DNA of 64,000 nt, from positions 124,001-188,000 of the forward strand of contig NZ_CP019343.1 of NCBI RefSeq assembly GCF_002117105.1, given 5' to 3'. The position numbers and the translations under genes are program-made. The stretch comes from Oceanicoccus sagamiensis. GTDB lineage: Bacteria; Pseudomonadota; Gammaproteobacteria; Pseudomonadales; Dasaniaceae. A model generated the notes under the pieces. The model was not told the DNA's origin. It ran no database searches and saw nothing but the letters and a program-made list of their open reading frames with translations. Positions 49,206 to 58,383 of the stretch are shown piece after piece; the first letter of the stretch is position 1; the number at the start of each line of letters is the position of its first letter.

Positions 49206-52200
49206 CGGGGCACCTCGCTGCTATCCAGCGGTTTCTCCGAGCTACTAAATCGCGCCTTTAGTTGTTCACTAAAATTAATCACGGTAACAAAAAACAAGGG
49301 CACAAAAATAATTCCCAGTGTTGTTGCCAATAACATCCCACCCAGTATCGCCGTTGACATAGACTGCCTTGCCAAAGCACCGGGGCCGGTTGATAACACC
49401 AGCGGCAATACGCCGAGGATAAAAGAAACCGCGGTCATCATAATGGGGCGGAAACGTAATTTGGCCGCCTCTACCGCCGCATCAAAGGGCTTCATTCCGT
49501 CGTTATAAAGTTGCCGACAAAACTCTACAATTAATATCGAGTTTTTTGCCGCCAAACCAATTAAGGCAATAAATGCAATTTGGAAAAATAAATTATTTTC
49601 CAAACCTCGCAACCACATGGCCATTAGCGCACCCATCATGGCAATAGGGGCGATTAATAAAACCGCCACCGGAATAGTCCAGCTTTCATATAAGGCCGCC
49701 AGAAATAGAAAGACAAAAATTAACGCCATCGACAGCGCTACGGTGGTTTGCCCTGCTGAGCGAATTTCCTGAAAGGTCAGGCCACTCCATTCATAACCCA
49801 TACCCGGTGGCAACAGCGGTTTGGCCTCGCGTTCAATGGCCTTTATCACATCACCGGTGGAATAACCGGGGGCAGGGTCAGCGGAAATACTGGCACTGGT
49901 AAACATATTATGCCGCACAATGGCAGCGGGACCGGTGGTGGTGCTTAATTCGGCCAGCACATTGATGGGTACAATGGCACCGGAATTGGCCCGAACATAG
50001 TAGCTATTAAGTGCATCGGGGCGATCGCGAAATTCCGCCTCGGCCTGAACATTGACCCGATATACCCGGCCAAACATATTAAAGTCATTGGCACTGGTAG
50101 CCCCGGTAAAAACTTTAGTGGTGCTATAAATATCCGCCAGAGGCACCCCCAGAGCTTTGGCTTTGGCTCTATCAACCTCGAGTTTTAACAGCGGGATTTC
50201 TTCTTTTAGATCGGTAGAAATAGAGGCCACCGCTGGATCGCGACTAACACGGTAGATCAGTTCATCCGCGATATCCGCAAGGCCGGCAAAGTTATTGCCA
50301 CTGCGGTCCTGCAATTCCATTTCAACACCGCCACCGCTGCCCAAACCCGCTACCGCGGAAGGCTTAAATACACGCAGGGTCACTTCTAACAGGGGCTTTA
50401 AATCAGCCCGGACATCTTCCATTACACTATCGACAGTGGCATTATTTTTTTGCCGCAGGTCCCAGTCTTCCAGTATCACTTCCAAGCTTACGGCCGCATC
50501 GTTGGCGCCGGAACGTTTGCTTTCTCCGGTTAAGCTAAACACATGTTTTACGGCGGGGTGCCGCTGAATCATATAACGGGCACGTTCGCCGATCACTCTA
50601 GAGCGAACCACAGACTGACCATCCGGCAATTCCAAATCTACAAAAAAGCGGCCCTGATCTTCCACCGGCATAAAGGAGGCCGGTAAATATTTAAATAATA
50701 GCCAGGTGCTTAGCATAATTATAAAAAAGCCCAACCAGGCACGGCGATGCTGTTTAAGTAAAGCCACCACCGCCTGGCTATAACGCCCTGCTCCAAGTTC
50801 CAGCCAGCGATTCATTTTGCCAAAAACGGTACCCAGCCAACCCCCATGGGGTTGGTCGGTGGCAGGCTTTAATAATAAAGCACACAGTGCCGGGCTTAAG
50901 GTTAAAGCCACCACGGTTGAAATTAATACCGCCACAGTAATTGATAGCGCAAACTCCCGGTACATAATGCCGGTAATTCCCGCCAAAAAAGAGACCGGCA
51001 CAAACACGGCGGCAAGTACTAAGGAGGTTGCCACCAAGGCACCGGTTAGCTCCTTCATCGCCTCCCGCGTTGCCTCGACCGCTGACAGGGCTTTTTCTGC
51101 CATTAAGCGCTCCACATTTTCCACCACTACAATGGCATCATCCACCACAATGCCAATGGCCAGTACCAGTGCTAACAGATTGACTGTATTGATGGTAAAG
51201 CCAAACATAGCCATGGTGGCAAAGGTGCCAATAATAGATACGGGGACTGCCAGGGCAGGAATTAATGTGGCGCGCCAGTTTTGTAAAAATAAATAGACGA
51301 CTAAAATCACCAGAATCAAGGCTTCAATCAGAGTAATTAATACTTCGTAAATCGCTGAGCGGATAAACGTTGAGCTGTCATACCAAACCGTGGTTTCAAT
51401 ACCCCTGGGGAAGGTTTCTGACAAGGTAAACAGTGTCTCTTTAACCTTGCTGGCCACTTCCAGAGCATTAGCCCCCGGTAATAAATAGACCTGCAAGATA
51501 GCGGTATCTTTGCCATCCAATTTTGATTCAAGGCGATACGCTTTGGCCCCCAACTCAGCACGGCCAATATCCCGTAACCGAATCATCGAACCATCACTAT
51601 GGGCCCGCACAATAATATTATTAAACTCATCAGCACTTTGCAGCCGGCCGGAGGTACTGATAGCCGAGGTTAGCGCAACATCACTGCCACCGGGCTGGGC
51701 ACCTAATGTACCCGCGGCGGACTCGGTATTTTGTTCTTTAATCGCAGCGATTATATCGGAGGTGGTTAAACCGTAGGAGGCCATCCGGTCGGGGCGCAAC
51801 CAGATACGCATAGAATAGGTTCTGGCGCCGGTATTACGGGTGCGGCCTACACCGGGAATACGGCGCACCGCCGAGGCAATATTGATGGCGACAAAATTAC
51901 TGAGATAAACATCATCGTATTTTTTATCAGTGGCGGTTAAACCAATTTTTAGTAATTCAACGGCGGCCTCCTGCTCTACTGACACCCCCTCCTGCATCAC
52001 ATCAACAGGTAAACTGGCATCCGCCTGTTTAGCACTATTTTGAACATCAACCGCTGCCAGACCGGGATCGGTGCCCACATCAAAGGTGATGGTGATATTA
52101 ACACCGCCATCTTTTTTACTTTGTGAGCGCATATAGAGCATATTGGGCACACCGTTGAGCTCTTCTTCCAACGGGGTAGAAACGGATTCAGCGGCGGTAA

Positions 52201-52366
52201 TGGCAGTAGCACCCGGAAACGAGGTGGAGACCTTAACAGTCGGAGGACTGATATACGGGTATTGGTCAATCGGCAGGCTTAGCAATGACAAGGCACCTAC
52301 CAGGCTAATCACAATAGAGATAACCGCAGCAAACACCGGGCGCCCAATAAAGAACTGAGGGATCAT
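49202..52366 (-). CDS. RND efflux permease, hydrophobe/amphiphile family (HAE1)
   Basis: The 1054-residue protein begins MIPQFFIGRPVFAAVISIVI and has twelve membrane helices with two large periplasmic loops. The proton-relay Asp pair is in GIVVDDAIVVVENVERL. FSITV-type and SLTGESKRSG substrate-pocket segments are typical of AcrB/MexB relatives. It exports drugs, detergents or other amphiphiles using the proton gradient. It lies between the adaptor (three-base gap) and outer-membrane genes, so the pump is complete. The BaeSR-like system 5 kb away may control it; this is inference. Confidence 0.95.
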   Translation of the reverse strand: MIPQFFIGRPVFAAVISIVISLVGALSLLSLPIDQYPYISPPTVKVSTSFPGATAITAAESVSTPLEEELNGVPNMLYMRSQSKKDGGVNITITFDVGTDPGLAAVDVQNSAKQADASLPVDVMQEGVSVEQEAAVELLKIGLTATDKKYDDVYLSNFVAINIASAVRRIPGVGRTRNTGARTYSMRIWLRPDRMASYGLTTSDIIAAIKEQNTESAAGTLGAQPGGSDVALTSAISTSGRLQSADEFNNIIVRAHSDGSMIRLRDIGRAELGAKAYRLESKLDGKDTAILQVYLLPGANALEVASKVKETLFTLSETFPRGIETTVWYDSSTFIRSAIYEVLITLIEALILVILVVYLFLQNWRATLIPALAVPVSIIGTFATMAMFGFTINTVNLLALVLAIGIVVDDAIVVVENVERLMAEKALSAVEATREAMKELTGALVATSLVLAAVFVPVSFLAGITGIMYREFALSITVAVLISTVVALTLSPALCALLLKPATDQPHGGWLGTVFGKMNRWLELGAGRYSQAVVALLKQHRRAWLGFFIIMLSTWLLFKYLPASFMPVEDQGRFFVDLELPDGQSVVRSRVIGERARYMIQRHPAVKHVFSLTGESKRSGANDAAVSLEVILEDWDLRQKNNATVDSVMEDVRADLKPLLEVTLRVFKPSAVAGLGSGGGVEMELQDRSGNNFAGLADIADELIYRVSRDPAVASISTDLKEEIPLLKLEVDRAKAKALGVPLADIYSTTKVFTGATSANDFNMFGRVYRVNVQAEAEFRDRPDALNSYYVRANSGAIVPINVLAELSTTTGPAAIVRHNMFTSASISADPAPGYSTGDVIKAIEREAKPLLPPGMGYEWSGLTFQEIRSAGQTTVALSMALIFVFLFLAALYESWTIPVAVLLIAPIAMMGALMAMWLRGLENNLFFQIAFIALIGLAAKNSILIVEFCRQLYNDGMKPFDAAVEAAKLRFRPIMMTAVSFILGVLPLVLSTGPGALARQSMSTAILGGMLLATTLGIIFVPLFFVTVINFSEQLKARFSSSEKPLDSSEVPR

Positions 52367-52369
52367 CGT

Positions 52370-53626
52370 TTAAGACTCCCCGTCACTGGGTGCTGCCTGT
52401 TCCTCTAAGCGGGCCTTTTCCTCGGCTTCCAGCCTTTCTTTATACTGCTGCTGGTTTAGGGCCACTACGCGCTGGCCATGCTGTACGCGATGCATCCCTT
52501 CGGTAATCACCTGTTCACCCGCATCAAGGCCTGAAGAAATAACCACCCGTCCTTCACGCTGTGGCCCGGGCACAATAAAGCGTCGCTCAACGGTCTTGTC
52601 AGGCATAACCACCATCACATAGCTGCCGCCCTGCTCGATGCGAATGGAGGTTTCATCAACCACAACGGCATCGGGGATGGTTTCCAACTCCAGCCTTGCC
52701 CGAGTAAACTGGCCGGGCAATAATTCACGGTCAGGATTGGGAACAACGGCTCTAACGGCAAAGGTACCGGTTTCCGGGTTAACCTGAGGGTCGGTAAAGC
52801 TCACATCCCCCCAGTAACGATAATCCGTATCATCCGCCAGAGTAATTCTAACAAAGCCTTCTACCGCTTTACCTTCCGCATCGGCTTTGCGTTTTTCTTC
52901 ATAACTGTTTTTGCGGCGCTGGGCATCCAGATAATCCAGCGTGCTCATATGAAATTCGATAAACATGGGGTCGACTTGTTTGACGGTGGTTAGCAATGAT
53001 TGGCCACCGGAACCCACCAGTGCTCCCACATCCACCTGCGAGGCCCCCACCAAACCGGCAATCGGTGAACTGACCTTGGTATAACTCAACTCCAACTCCG
53101 CTTCCTGCAGCTCGGCTTGTTTGGCTTGTACATCCGCGGCAGCCGTCTCCTGCGCCGACAGAGCATTGTCCAGGTCTAACTGGCTGGCTGCATCCTCTTC
53201 AAATAAGGGCCGCAGGCGCTTTACGTCACGGCCCGCCTTCGCCAGGCTGGCTTTGGCACTATTCAGCAGTGCCGTTAAGCGCTTAACCTTGGCTTCATAG
53301 GGCCGCGCATCAATACGGTACAAGGGGTCGCCCTGCTTCACCAGGCTACCCTCTTTAAAATCGACGTGCTCAACAAAGCCATCCACCCTGGCCCGCACTT
53401 CCACATCCAGAGAGGGCATGGCCATAGCAATATATTCACCATAAACGGGGAAATAACTTTGTTCGGCTGGCTGTATAACCACTTCGGTAAGTTCTACCGG
53501 CACCGGTTTACCACAGGCAACCAATAGCGATAACAGCAATAAACACCCTGTCCTGCGACTGGCTGAATAGGCTTGTAAGAGCTGTAGAAAATACATTGAC
53601 GACGGGCCCCTTGGTGTTCGATCCAT
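52370..53626 (-). CDS. RND efflux periplasmic adaptor (MFP)
   Basis: The 418-residue protein has a lipobox (LLSLLVACGKP) near residue 38. A barrel-sandwich region (VRARVDGFVEHVDFKEGSLV), an alpha hairpin (KRLTALLNSAKASLAKAGRD), a beta-barrel (DPQVNPETGTFAVRAVVPNP) and a charged tail follow. This is the HlyD/AcrA adaptor that joins permease and outer-membrane channel. The real start may be at MYFLQLLQAY (53593), as the first eleven residues lie before the signal sequence. First gene of the pump operon. Confidence 0.93.
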   Translation of the reverse strand: MDRTPRGPSSMYFLQLLQAYSASRRTGCLLLLSLLVACGKPVPVELTEVVIQPAEQSYFPVYGEYIAMAMPSLDVEVRARVDGFVEHVDFKEGSLVKQGDPLYRIDARPYEAKVKRLTALLNSAKASLAKAGRDVKRLRPLFEEDAASQLDLDNALSAQETAAADVQAKQAELQEAELELSYTKVSSPIAGLVGASQVDVGALVGSGGQSLLTTVKQVDPMFIEFHMSTLDYLDAQRRKNSYEEKRKADAEGKAVEGFVRITLADDTDYRYWGDVSFTDPQVNPETGTFAVRAVVPNPDRELLPGQFTRARLELETIPDAVVVDETSIRIEQGGSYVMVVMPDKTVERRFIVPGPQREGRVVISSGLDAGEQVITEGMHRVQHGQRVVALNQQQYKERLEAEEKARLEEQAAPSDGES

Positions 53627-53756
53627 TTTGTTGGTATTTTTATTCGTTTTTTATCCGTTAAGCGCTGTTAGCCACTAGGCGTTTAGCTAACGAGTGTGAA
53701 ACAATAACTCGCTGACACTGATTAGTATAGTAACAATAGAGGCATCTCAGAGCATT

Positions 53757-54221
53757 ATGGAACAAGACTGGACTGAACTCCCCTGGCAAACTCAAACCTA
53801 TAGCGGCGCTAAAGATGCCCATGGTAATGCGACTGAAGGGGTGATTTATTCCTACCGCTGTGAAGACAATGAGGACGTGGCCATCCGCAAGGTCATTAAC
53901 CAGTCTATCGATAAGGCCGTCAGCCTCTTTCACCGCAATGTTTGGGACCAGTCCCGCTATGTTATCTTTGGCTGGGACAGGGAGAGCAAAGTATTGAGCA
54001 TCGCTGTTAGCGATGATAGTAAAACCGTCGACTCTCCCGACACTGTGCAGTGTGAGATCGCCCACTACCTAACATCAGGACAAGGTCAGGATTTAGACCA
54101 GCAAGCCGATAATATCCAATACTGGATAAGAGACCACCTGACCACCTGTGGGGAATTTTTTAGCTATTCCCTGATTGCTGTCTTTCATCGTCAATCCAGG
54201 GATAAAACCGTCTTACTTTGA
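53757..54221 (+). CDS. Hypothetical protein
   Basis: The 154-residue product (MEQDWTELPWQTQTYSGAKD) has no signal peptide or membrane segment and matches no family I recognise. The mid part, YVIFGWDRESKVLSIAVSDD, looks like a beta-strand pair and the C-terminus is mixed. It stands alone on the plus strand, divergent from the RND operon. The reverse frame at 53658-54065 is less protein-like, so the plus reading was chosen. Confidence 0.6.
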   Translation: MEQDWTELPWQTQTYSGAKDAHGNATEGVIYSYRCEDNEDVAIRKVINQSIDKAVSLFHRNVWDQSRYVIFGWDRESKVLSIAVSDDSKTVDSPDTVQCEIAHYLTSGQGQDLDQQADNIQYWIRDHLTTCGEFFSYSLIAVFHRQSRDKTVLL

Positions 54222-54527
54222 GCCGTCAAGCTGCCAACAATCAAACAACCAGGTTTCCTAAACTCTGCCTGCGTAAGCAAACAGTTAGGATGGATTGAAA
54301 AGTCCTGACAGTAGGTATAACCTGAAATCTGGATAAAGCGTTAGAAAAAATATTATGTGTAAGGTTCTCAAATAATCACAGGGAGCTTCGCCCAAGAACT
54401 ATAATCACGAACGACAATCAAGAACTGCAACAAGGAACGACAACAAAGAACAACAACGCCTGGCTATATCACTAATAGGGATTTTTAACTTTTTAAGGAC
54501 AGGAAACTGACGAGCTTAAGCTATGCT
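54222..54527. other. Gene-free region with degenerate 13-base tandem repeat
   Basis: The 306 bases between two plus-strand hypothetical genes are low in GC and hold no supported frame. Their main feature is the five-unit array at 54394-54457, described separately. Confidence 0.6.
54394..54457 (+). repeat. Five degenerate tandem units of about 13 bases (AAGAACnnCAAyC)
   Basis: Units start at 54394, 54407, 54420, 54432 and 54445, each 13 bases except the third (12): AAGAACTATAATC, ACGAACGACAATC, AAGAACTGCAAC, AAGGAACGACAAC, AAAGAACAACAAC. The array ends about 70 bases before the next gene start. Close to one and a quarter helix turns per unit, it could be a repeated protein-binding or unstructured leader region. 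Confidence 0.65.
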
Positions 54528-55277
54528 ATGAATGTGTTAACCGTATTTCTAATCACCCTCTTCCCCTTTATTAGCCTACTAGCCCACGCCGACAACCAAG
54601 CACCGCGCTCGTTTTGGGATTGGTCTACAGAGTGGAGCGAAAAGAAATTTATCAAGCAAGCCAAAAAGCACGATAAAGCCGTGAGCAAGCGACAATGGAA
54701 GAAGTCTATTGAACTGGGTGAAACCGCCCTGGAAGGTTGCCTGACGCTATACCATCCACTAGACCAACGCTGCATTATCATTATGAAGAATAATGTAACC
54801 GCCTATGCAAGAACCCAGCAAACACTCAGTCATCGTACTGAAATTACTCAGGCTTATCAGGCGGCTACCGAGGCGGTTGGCAAAAAGCATTTTTCCACGA
54901 TTATCATCCGCGATATATACCGCGCCATGCTGCTAGATCTGGAACGCTATGAAGATGCGGTGCCGGTTTTTATTGAATCGATTGAAGTAGAAAGGGCTAT
55001 GCAGAATGATGAATTTAAAATTTTAAATTATGAAATTTATCTTTACGCCCTTTATCTAGTGACCGAGCAACCTCAATACGAAGAACCCACGCTATTAAGA
55101 ATGATGGCGCTGACAGAAAAGATAATGGGTGTTGAAAGCGATGACTTTTACCGCATGGTCTCCACCCTTGCAGAAACCTATTGCGCCAGAAAACAATATA
55201 ATGAATTTTTTGATGTGATTGGCAAATATAAACTGGATACCAAATGTCTTTCTAAAGACCAACATACATCTAGCTAG
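54528..55277 (+). CDS. Exported TPR-like hypothetical protein
   Basis: The 249-residue protein has a signal peptide (MNVLTVFLITLFPFISLLAH) and then mostly helical sequence with TPR-like pairs (AVSKRQWKKSIELGETALEG; RAMLLDLERYEDAVPVFIES). Four Cys residues (in GCLTL, RCIII, YCARK, KCLSK) could form periplasmic disulfides. Function unknown. It converges with the next minus-strand gene with an 8-base overlap. Confidence 0.65.
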   Translation: MNVLTVFLITLFPFISLLAHADNQAPRSFWDWSTEWSEKKFIKQAKKHDKAVSKRQWKKSIELGETALEGCLTLYHPLDQRCIIIMKNNVTAYARTQQTLSHRTEITQAYQAATEAVGKKHFSTIIIRDIYRAMLLDLERYEDAVPVFIESIEVERAMQNDEFKILNYEIYLYALYLVTEQPQYEEPTLLRMMALTEKIMGVESDDFYRMVSTLAETYCARKQYNEFFDVIGKYKLDTKCLSKDQHTSS

Positions 55278-55563
55278 AAGGATAGACCGGTGCTCGGCGC
55301 ATCATAACCGGTATCATAATGCGATGCCTGGCCGACTCGGGAAAAGGTTCCGTCAGGGTATTTTCCCAGACCGACTGAATCAGACGTTTGGCCTGATCTT
55401 CGCTCAGTAAACCCAAGGCACAGCCCGCTTCAATAAACCCCTCCAGACGAAACAGGGTGGCGGGCGCTACACTGCTGTTGTCCTGATAGGCTTTAAATAC
55501 CGCGGATACCCTGGTCTCGATATCCGCAATAAAAGCTGCTCTATCGTTTAGTGCTGTCATCAT
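55270..55563 (-). CDS. Small hypothetical protein
   Basis: The 97-residue product (MMTALNDRAAFIADIETRVS) is soluble and helical with ATLFRLEGFIEAGCALGLLS in the middle. I do not recognise the family. Its start overlaps the SUMF1-type gene's end by 23 bases and its end overlaps the convergent TPR-like gene by 8 bases. It is therefore coupled to the SUMF1-type gene. Confidence 0.65.
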   Translation of the reverse strand: MMTALNDRAAFIADIETRVSAVFKAYQDNSSVAPATLFRLEGFIEAGCALGLLSEDQAKRLIQSVWENTLTEPFPESARHRIMIPVMMRRAPVYPSS

Positions 55564-56446
55564 CTCGAACCAGGCGAAAACCTAAAGTGACACTTTTATC
55601 TAACTCATTACCATAAGCCCGGTAGGATAAACGCGCTTCTTCAGAACCATAAAACCAGGAGCCACCGCGCTGGCCATGTTTGCTGCAACTATCATCCCCC
55701 AGCGGCCGGCTATGGGCGGGAGCCCTGTTGTAATTTTTCTGCCAGCAATCATCCAGCCATTCCCAAACATTGCCATGCATATCATATAACCCCAAAGCAT
55801 TGGGTTTAAAGCTACCTACCGGGGCCGTGGTGTTAAAATTATCATTGCAGTGTTTATTACGCCAACCAATCGTGGTGCTTTGATCTGCAATATTGGCGTA
55901 CTCGCATAAGTTTTTATCGTCGTTGCCAAAGCTATAATCGTTGTCACTACCGGCCCGCGCGGCATACTCCCATTCAGCCTCAGTCGGCAAGCGGTAGGTT
56001 TGACCGGTAATTTCAGACAGCCAATCAGCAAAATCAACGGCATCGTACCAGGTCACATCAATAACCGGGCGCCGGCCTCTACCCCAGCGATCTTTTGGCA
56101 ATTCATTGCCGGTCATTTTGCTAAATAAATCGTATTGCTCAAAGGTGACTTCATAGCGACTGATGGCAAAGGCACTAACAGCCACCGTATGCACCGGCAA
56201 TTCATCATCAGCACCGCTGCCGCGAATATCACCCATAGAAAAACTACCGGGCGCTATATCCACAAAATCATTTAATAGCTGGTCAATAATGGCTTGCTCG
56301 GCGGCGGTTAAGGTGTGTGGTATAGCAGGTTCATCTGCTATCTGATCAACCTTGCCTGGGCTGCTACAGCCTGCCAGCAAAGTGAGTAATAGACATGATA
56401 AAAAAAACCGGGCGTAAGAAAAACTTAGCGTCATAGTAAGTTCCAA
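55541..56446 (-). CDS. SUMF1/formylglycine-generating-enzyme-domain lipoprotein
   Basis: The 301-residue protein has a lipobox (LTLLAGC at about 20-26) followed by a formylglycine-generating-enzyme-type (C-type-lectin-like) domain. That domain shows PGSFSMGD, ISRYEVTFEQYDLF, VTWYDAVDFADWLS, LPTEAEWEYAARAG, GLYDMHGNVWEW and RGGSWF. True FGEs activate sulfatases through a cysteine pair near RxxCxxxxC. Here CW and SCSKHGQRGG are the nearest candidates and do not clearly fit. As an outer-membrane or envelope lipoprotein, it more likely has a structural or binding role. A link to the sulfatase at 13-15 kb is possible but weak. Confidence 0.88.
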   Translation of the reverse strand: MELTMTLSFSYARFFLSCLLLTLLAGCSSPGKVDQIADEPAIPHTLTAAEQAIIDQLLNDFVDIAPGSFSMGDIRGSGADDELPVHTVAVSAFAISRYEVTFEQYDLFSKMTGNELPKDRWGRGRRPVIDVTWYDAVDFADWLSEITGQTYRLPTEAEWEYAARAGSDNDYSFGNDDKNLCEYANIADQSTTIGWRNKHCNDNFNTTAPVGSFKPNALGLYDMHGNVWEWLDDCWQKNYNRAPAHSRPLGDDSCSKHGQRGGSWFYGSEEARLSYRAYGNELDKSVTLGFRLVRDDDSTKR

Positions 56447-56456
56447 AGCAACTGGC

Positions 56457-56858
56457 TTATAAAGGTTGTACTATTTCCTGAACTAATACCCATGGGGCTA
56501 CCACAACTGCCCATAAGGTGGCTTGCTGCTCAAACCATTGTGCAGCTTGTTGATCATCGACTTTTACCATGGCGCCTGAAGTCAGCCACTGCTCTACGGC
56601 TTCTTTATTATCCAGACTGAACTGACAAGCAACCTCAATCAGGTCATTGCCATTGGCCACAGCAATTACAGCCCCGCTGGCATAATGGCGCTGCAATTCT
56701 TGCCAATTGATTTTGGCCGTTTCTTTATTGAGTTTGGTTTTTAGCGCTTGATAGCTATCAGTAGCGGTATTGCCGGGGGCTGATATGTTGGGGGGCTGTT
56801 CCAATGGCTTAACCTTTCCGTTGCAGCTTAGGGGGTGATTGCCGGTGGATTCTAACAT
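56457..56858 (-). CDS. DUF2288 family protein
   Basis: The core LKTKLNKETAKINWQELQRH, VIAVANGNDLIEVACQFSLDN and LWAVVVAPWVLVQE matches the pattern of DUF2288, a small family of unknown function in proteobacteria. The first 35 or so residues are outside the family core, and a start at a later codon is possible. No signal peptide. It lies between an MFS gene and the SUMF1-type gene on the same strand. Confidence 0.75.
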   Translation of the reverse strand: MLESTGNHPLSCNGKVKPLEQPPNISAPGNTATDSYQALKTKLNKETAKINWQELQRHYASGAVIAVANGNDLIEVACQFSLDNKEAVEQWLTSGAMVKVDDQQAAQWFEQQATLWAVVVAPWVLVQEIVQPL

Positions 56859-56890
56859 AAGTAATTTACTGCAACACCACCGGTGTTTAG

Positions 56891-58192
56891 CTATTGTGCG
56901 GCACTGGCCATTGTCTTTTTAACCCTGAGGGCCACCACCATGACGGCTAAATTGACCGCGGCCATAAATAGAAAGGGGCCTGCCGGTAAAACCGCAAATA
57001 GCATACCGCCAAAGACTGATGCGGCAAATATGCCACAGCCGCCCAGTACCGTAAATACACCCAATACCACTCCCCGCTGTCTGATAGGGGCAGATTCACC
57101 AACCAGAGCATTGCCCGCCATAATCGTACTGGTCTCGGCAAAGCCCAGTAAAACCACCGAAACCCACATCAGGCCACCACGAGGATCATCGACCATAATC
57201 AGCGAAGTGTAAGCGATGGTGGCAATAATCATCGCCAGGATAATGCCATTGATACGGTCAATACGATCAAGAATAAGTCCCATAAAAGGCGCCCAGGCCA
57301 AAGCGACCACCTGAATTGCGCCAAAGCGGGCGTAAAAATCCCCAATACCTGCCCCGGTATCCACTGTGGTCTGGGTAAACCACAGCGACATAAACAACGT
57401 AATCACCGCAAAATCGCCTCGGGTAGCAAAGGCAGTAAGGTAGGACAAACCAATGGCGGGCTGGCTTTTGGCGAGTTGAAAGCCCTCTTTCAACATGGGC
57501 ATCAACTCAACCCTCTGTTCTGAAGACGTAGCCAGACCGGGTTTTAATAGAAAGGCCGTTAACAGAGCATTAAACAGACACAGTACGGACACCGTCCAGA
57601 AAGTCATTTTGCCGGTCGTCACCGGATCGTAACCGGCACCGGCATACCAGCTAGCTAACTGCCCCAATACGGGCCTGGCAAAAAGGAATATCGCCATACC
57701 GGTGACCACCACTTGCAGGGCTAAAAACTTACCCCTATCACTATTGCGGGGGTAATCCACCGCCAGCGAAGCCAAAGCAACGGCATAGCAGGAAATACCA
57801 ATGGCAAAGATAAAACGCACCAGATAGAGCCATTCCACACTGGTGACCAACGGATAGCAGAAAAAGCCGAAAGCCAAAATGGTATAGCCCACAGCATAAA
57901 TACTGCGGCGGGGTAATCGATCAGACCAAACCCCCAATGGGCCAGCAGTCAGGATAACAATCACTTCCTGAAACCCCGATAGACGCCCGGCCAGTGGGCC
58001 CTGTTCCTGCTTGGGGATATGCAGTAATTCCGTCAGTAAATAGGGCTGGGCAGAATTTAAAAAGGTAACAATACAGACCCCAAAAAAGGCCGCGAGATAA
58101 AACACCAGCACATGCCGTGGCAGTACCTGGTCAGCCAGGGTAATAGGGCCAAAACGGTTTACTAGCGAAGCTTTGGACATGGAGGATCTCAA
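56891..58192 (-). CDS. MFS transporter
   Basis: The 433-residue protein has about twelve membrane helices. The loop GPLGVWSDRLPRRSIYAVGY is the MFS signature between helices 2 and 3. The start may be the second Met (MSKASLVNRFG, 58183). The substrate is unknown. It diverges from the histidine kinase gene across about 190 bases, so it could be a target of that system; this is inference. Confidence 0.87.
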   Translation of the reverse strand: MRSSMSKASLVNRFGPITLADQVLPRHVLVFYLAAFFGVCIVTFLNSAQPYLLTELLHIPKQEQGPLAGRLSGFQEVIVILTAGPLGVWSDRLPRRSIYAVGYTILAFGFFCYPLVTSVEWLYLVRFIFAIGISCYAVALASLAVDYPRNSDRGKFLALQVVVTGMAIFLFARPVLGQLASWYAGAGYDPVTTGKMTFWTVSVLCLFNALLTAFLLKPGLATSSEQRVELMPMLKEGFQLAKSQPAIGLSYLTAFATRGDFAVITLFMSLWFTQTTVDTGAGIGDFYARFGAIQVVALAWAPFMGLILDRIDRINGIILAMIIATIAYTSLIMVDDPRGGLMWVSVVLLGFAETSTIMAGNALVGESAPIRQRGVVLGVFTVLGGCGIFAASVFGGMLFAVLPAGPFLFMAAVNLAVMVVALRVKKTMASAAQ

Positions 58193-58383
58193 ACCAGTAT
58201 TTATTGTTATGGTGGCATCTTACCGTTAATTACCGCCAATAAACACTCCCCCCTCATATTCGCTATACCCTGCTTAAGCGTACTCAATTAGGGAATAAAT
58301 GTGTAAACGCCAGCAATGGCTGGCACCGCCCACTGAATAAGGCTAGGATTTATCGATACACCGCCAGGGGCCCCAAGACCAAC

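Noticed and set aside
50817-51296. 159-codon plus-strand frame inside the RND permease
   Set aside because: Thr/Ala/Ser-rich shadow of a clear AcrB-type gene.
55541-56446. SUMF1-type lipoprotein as the activating enzyme of the sulfatase at 13-15 kb
   Set aside because: It is a lipoprotein without a clear FGE cysteine pair and is over 40 kb away.
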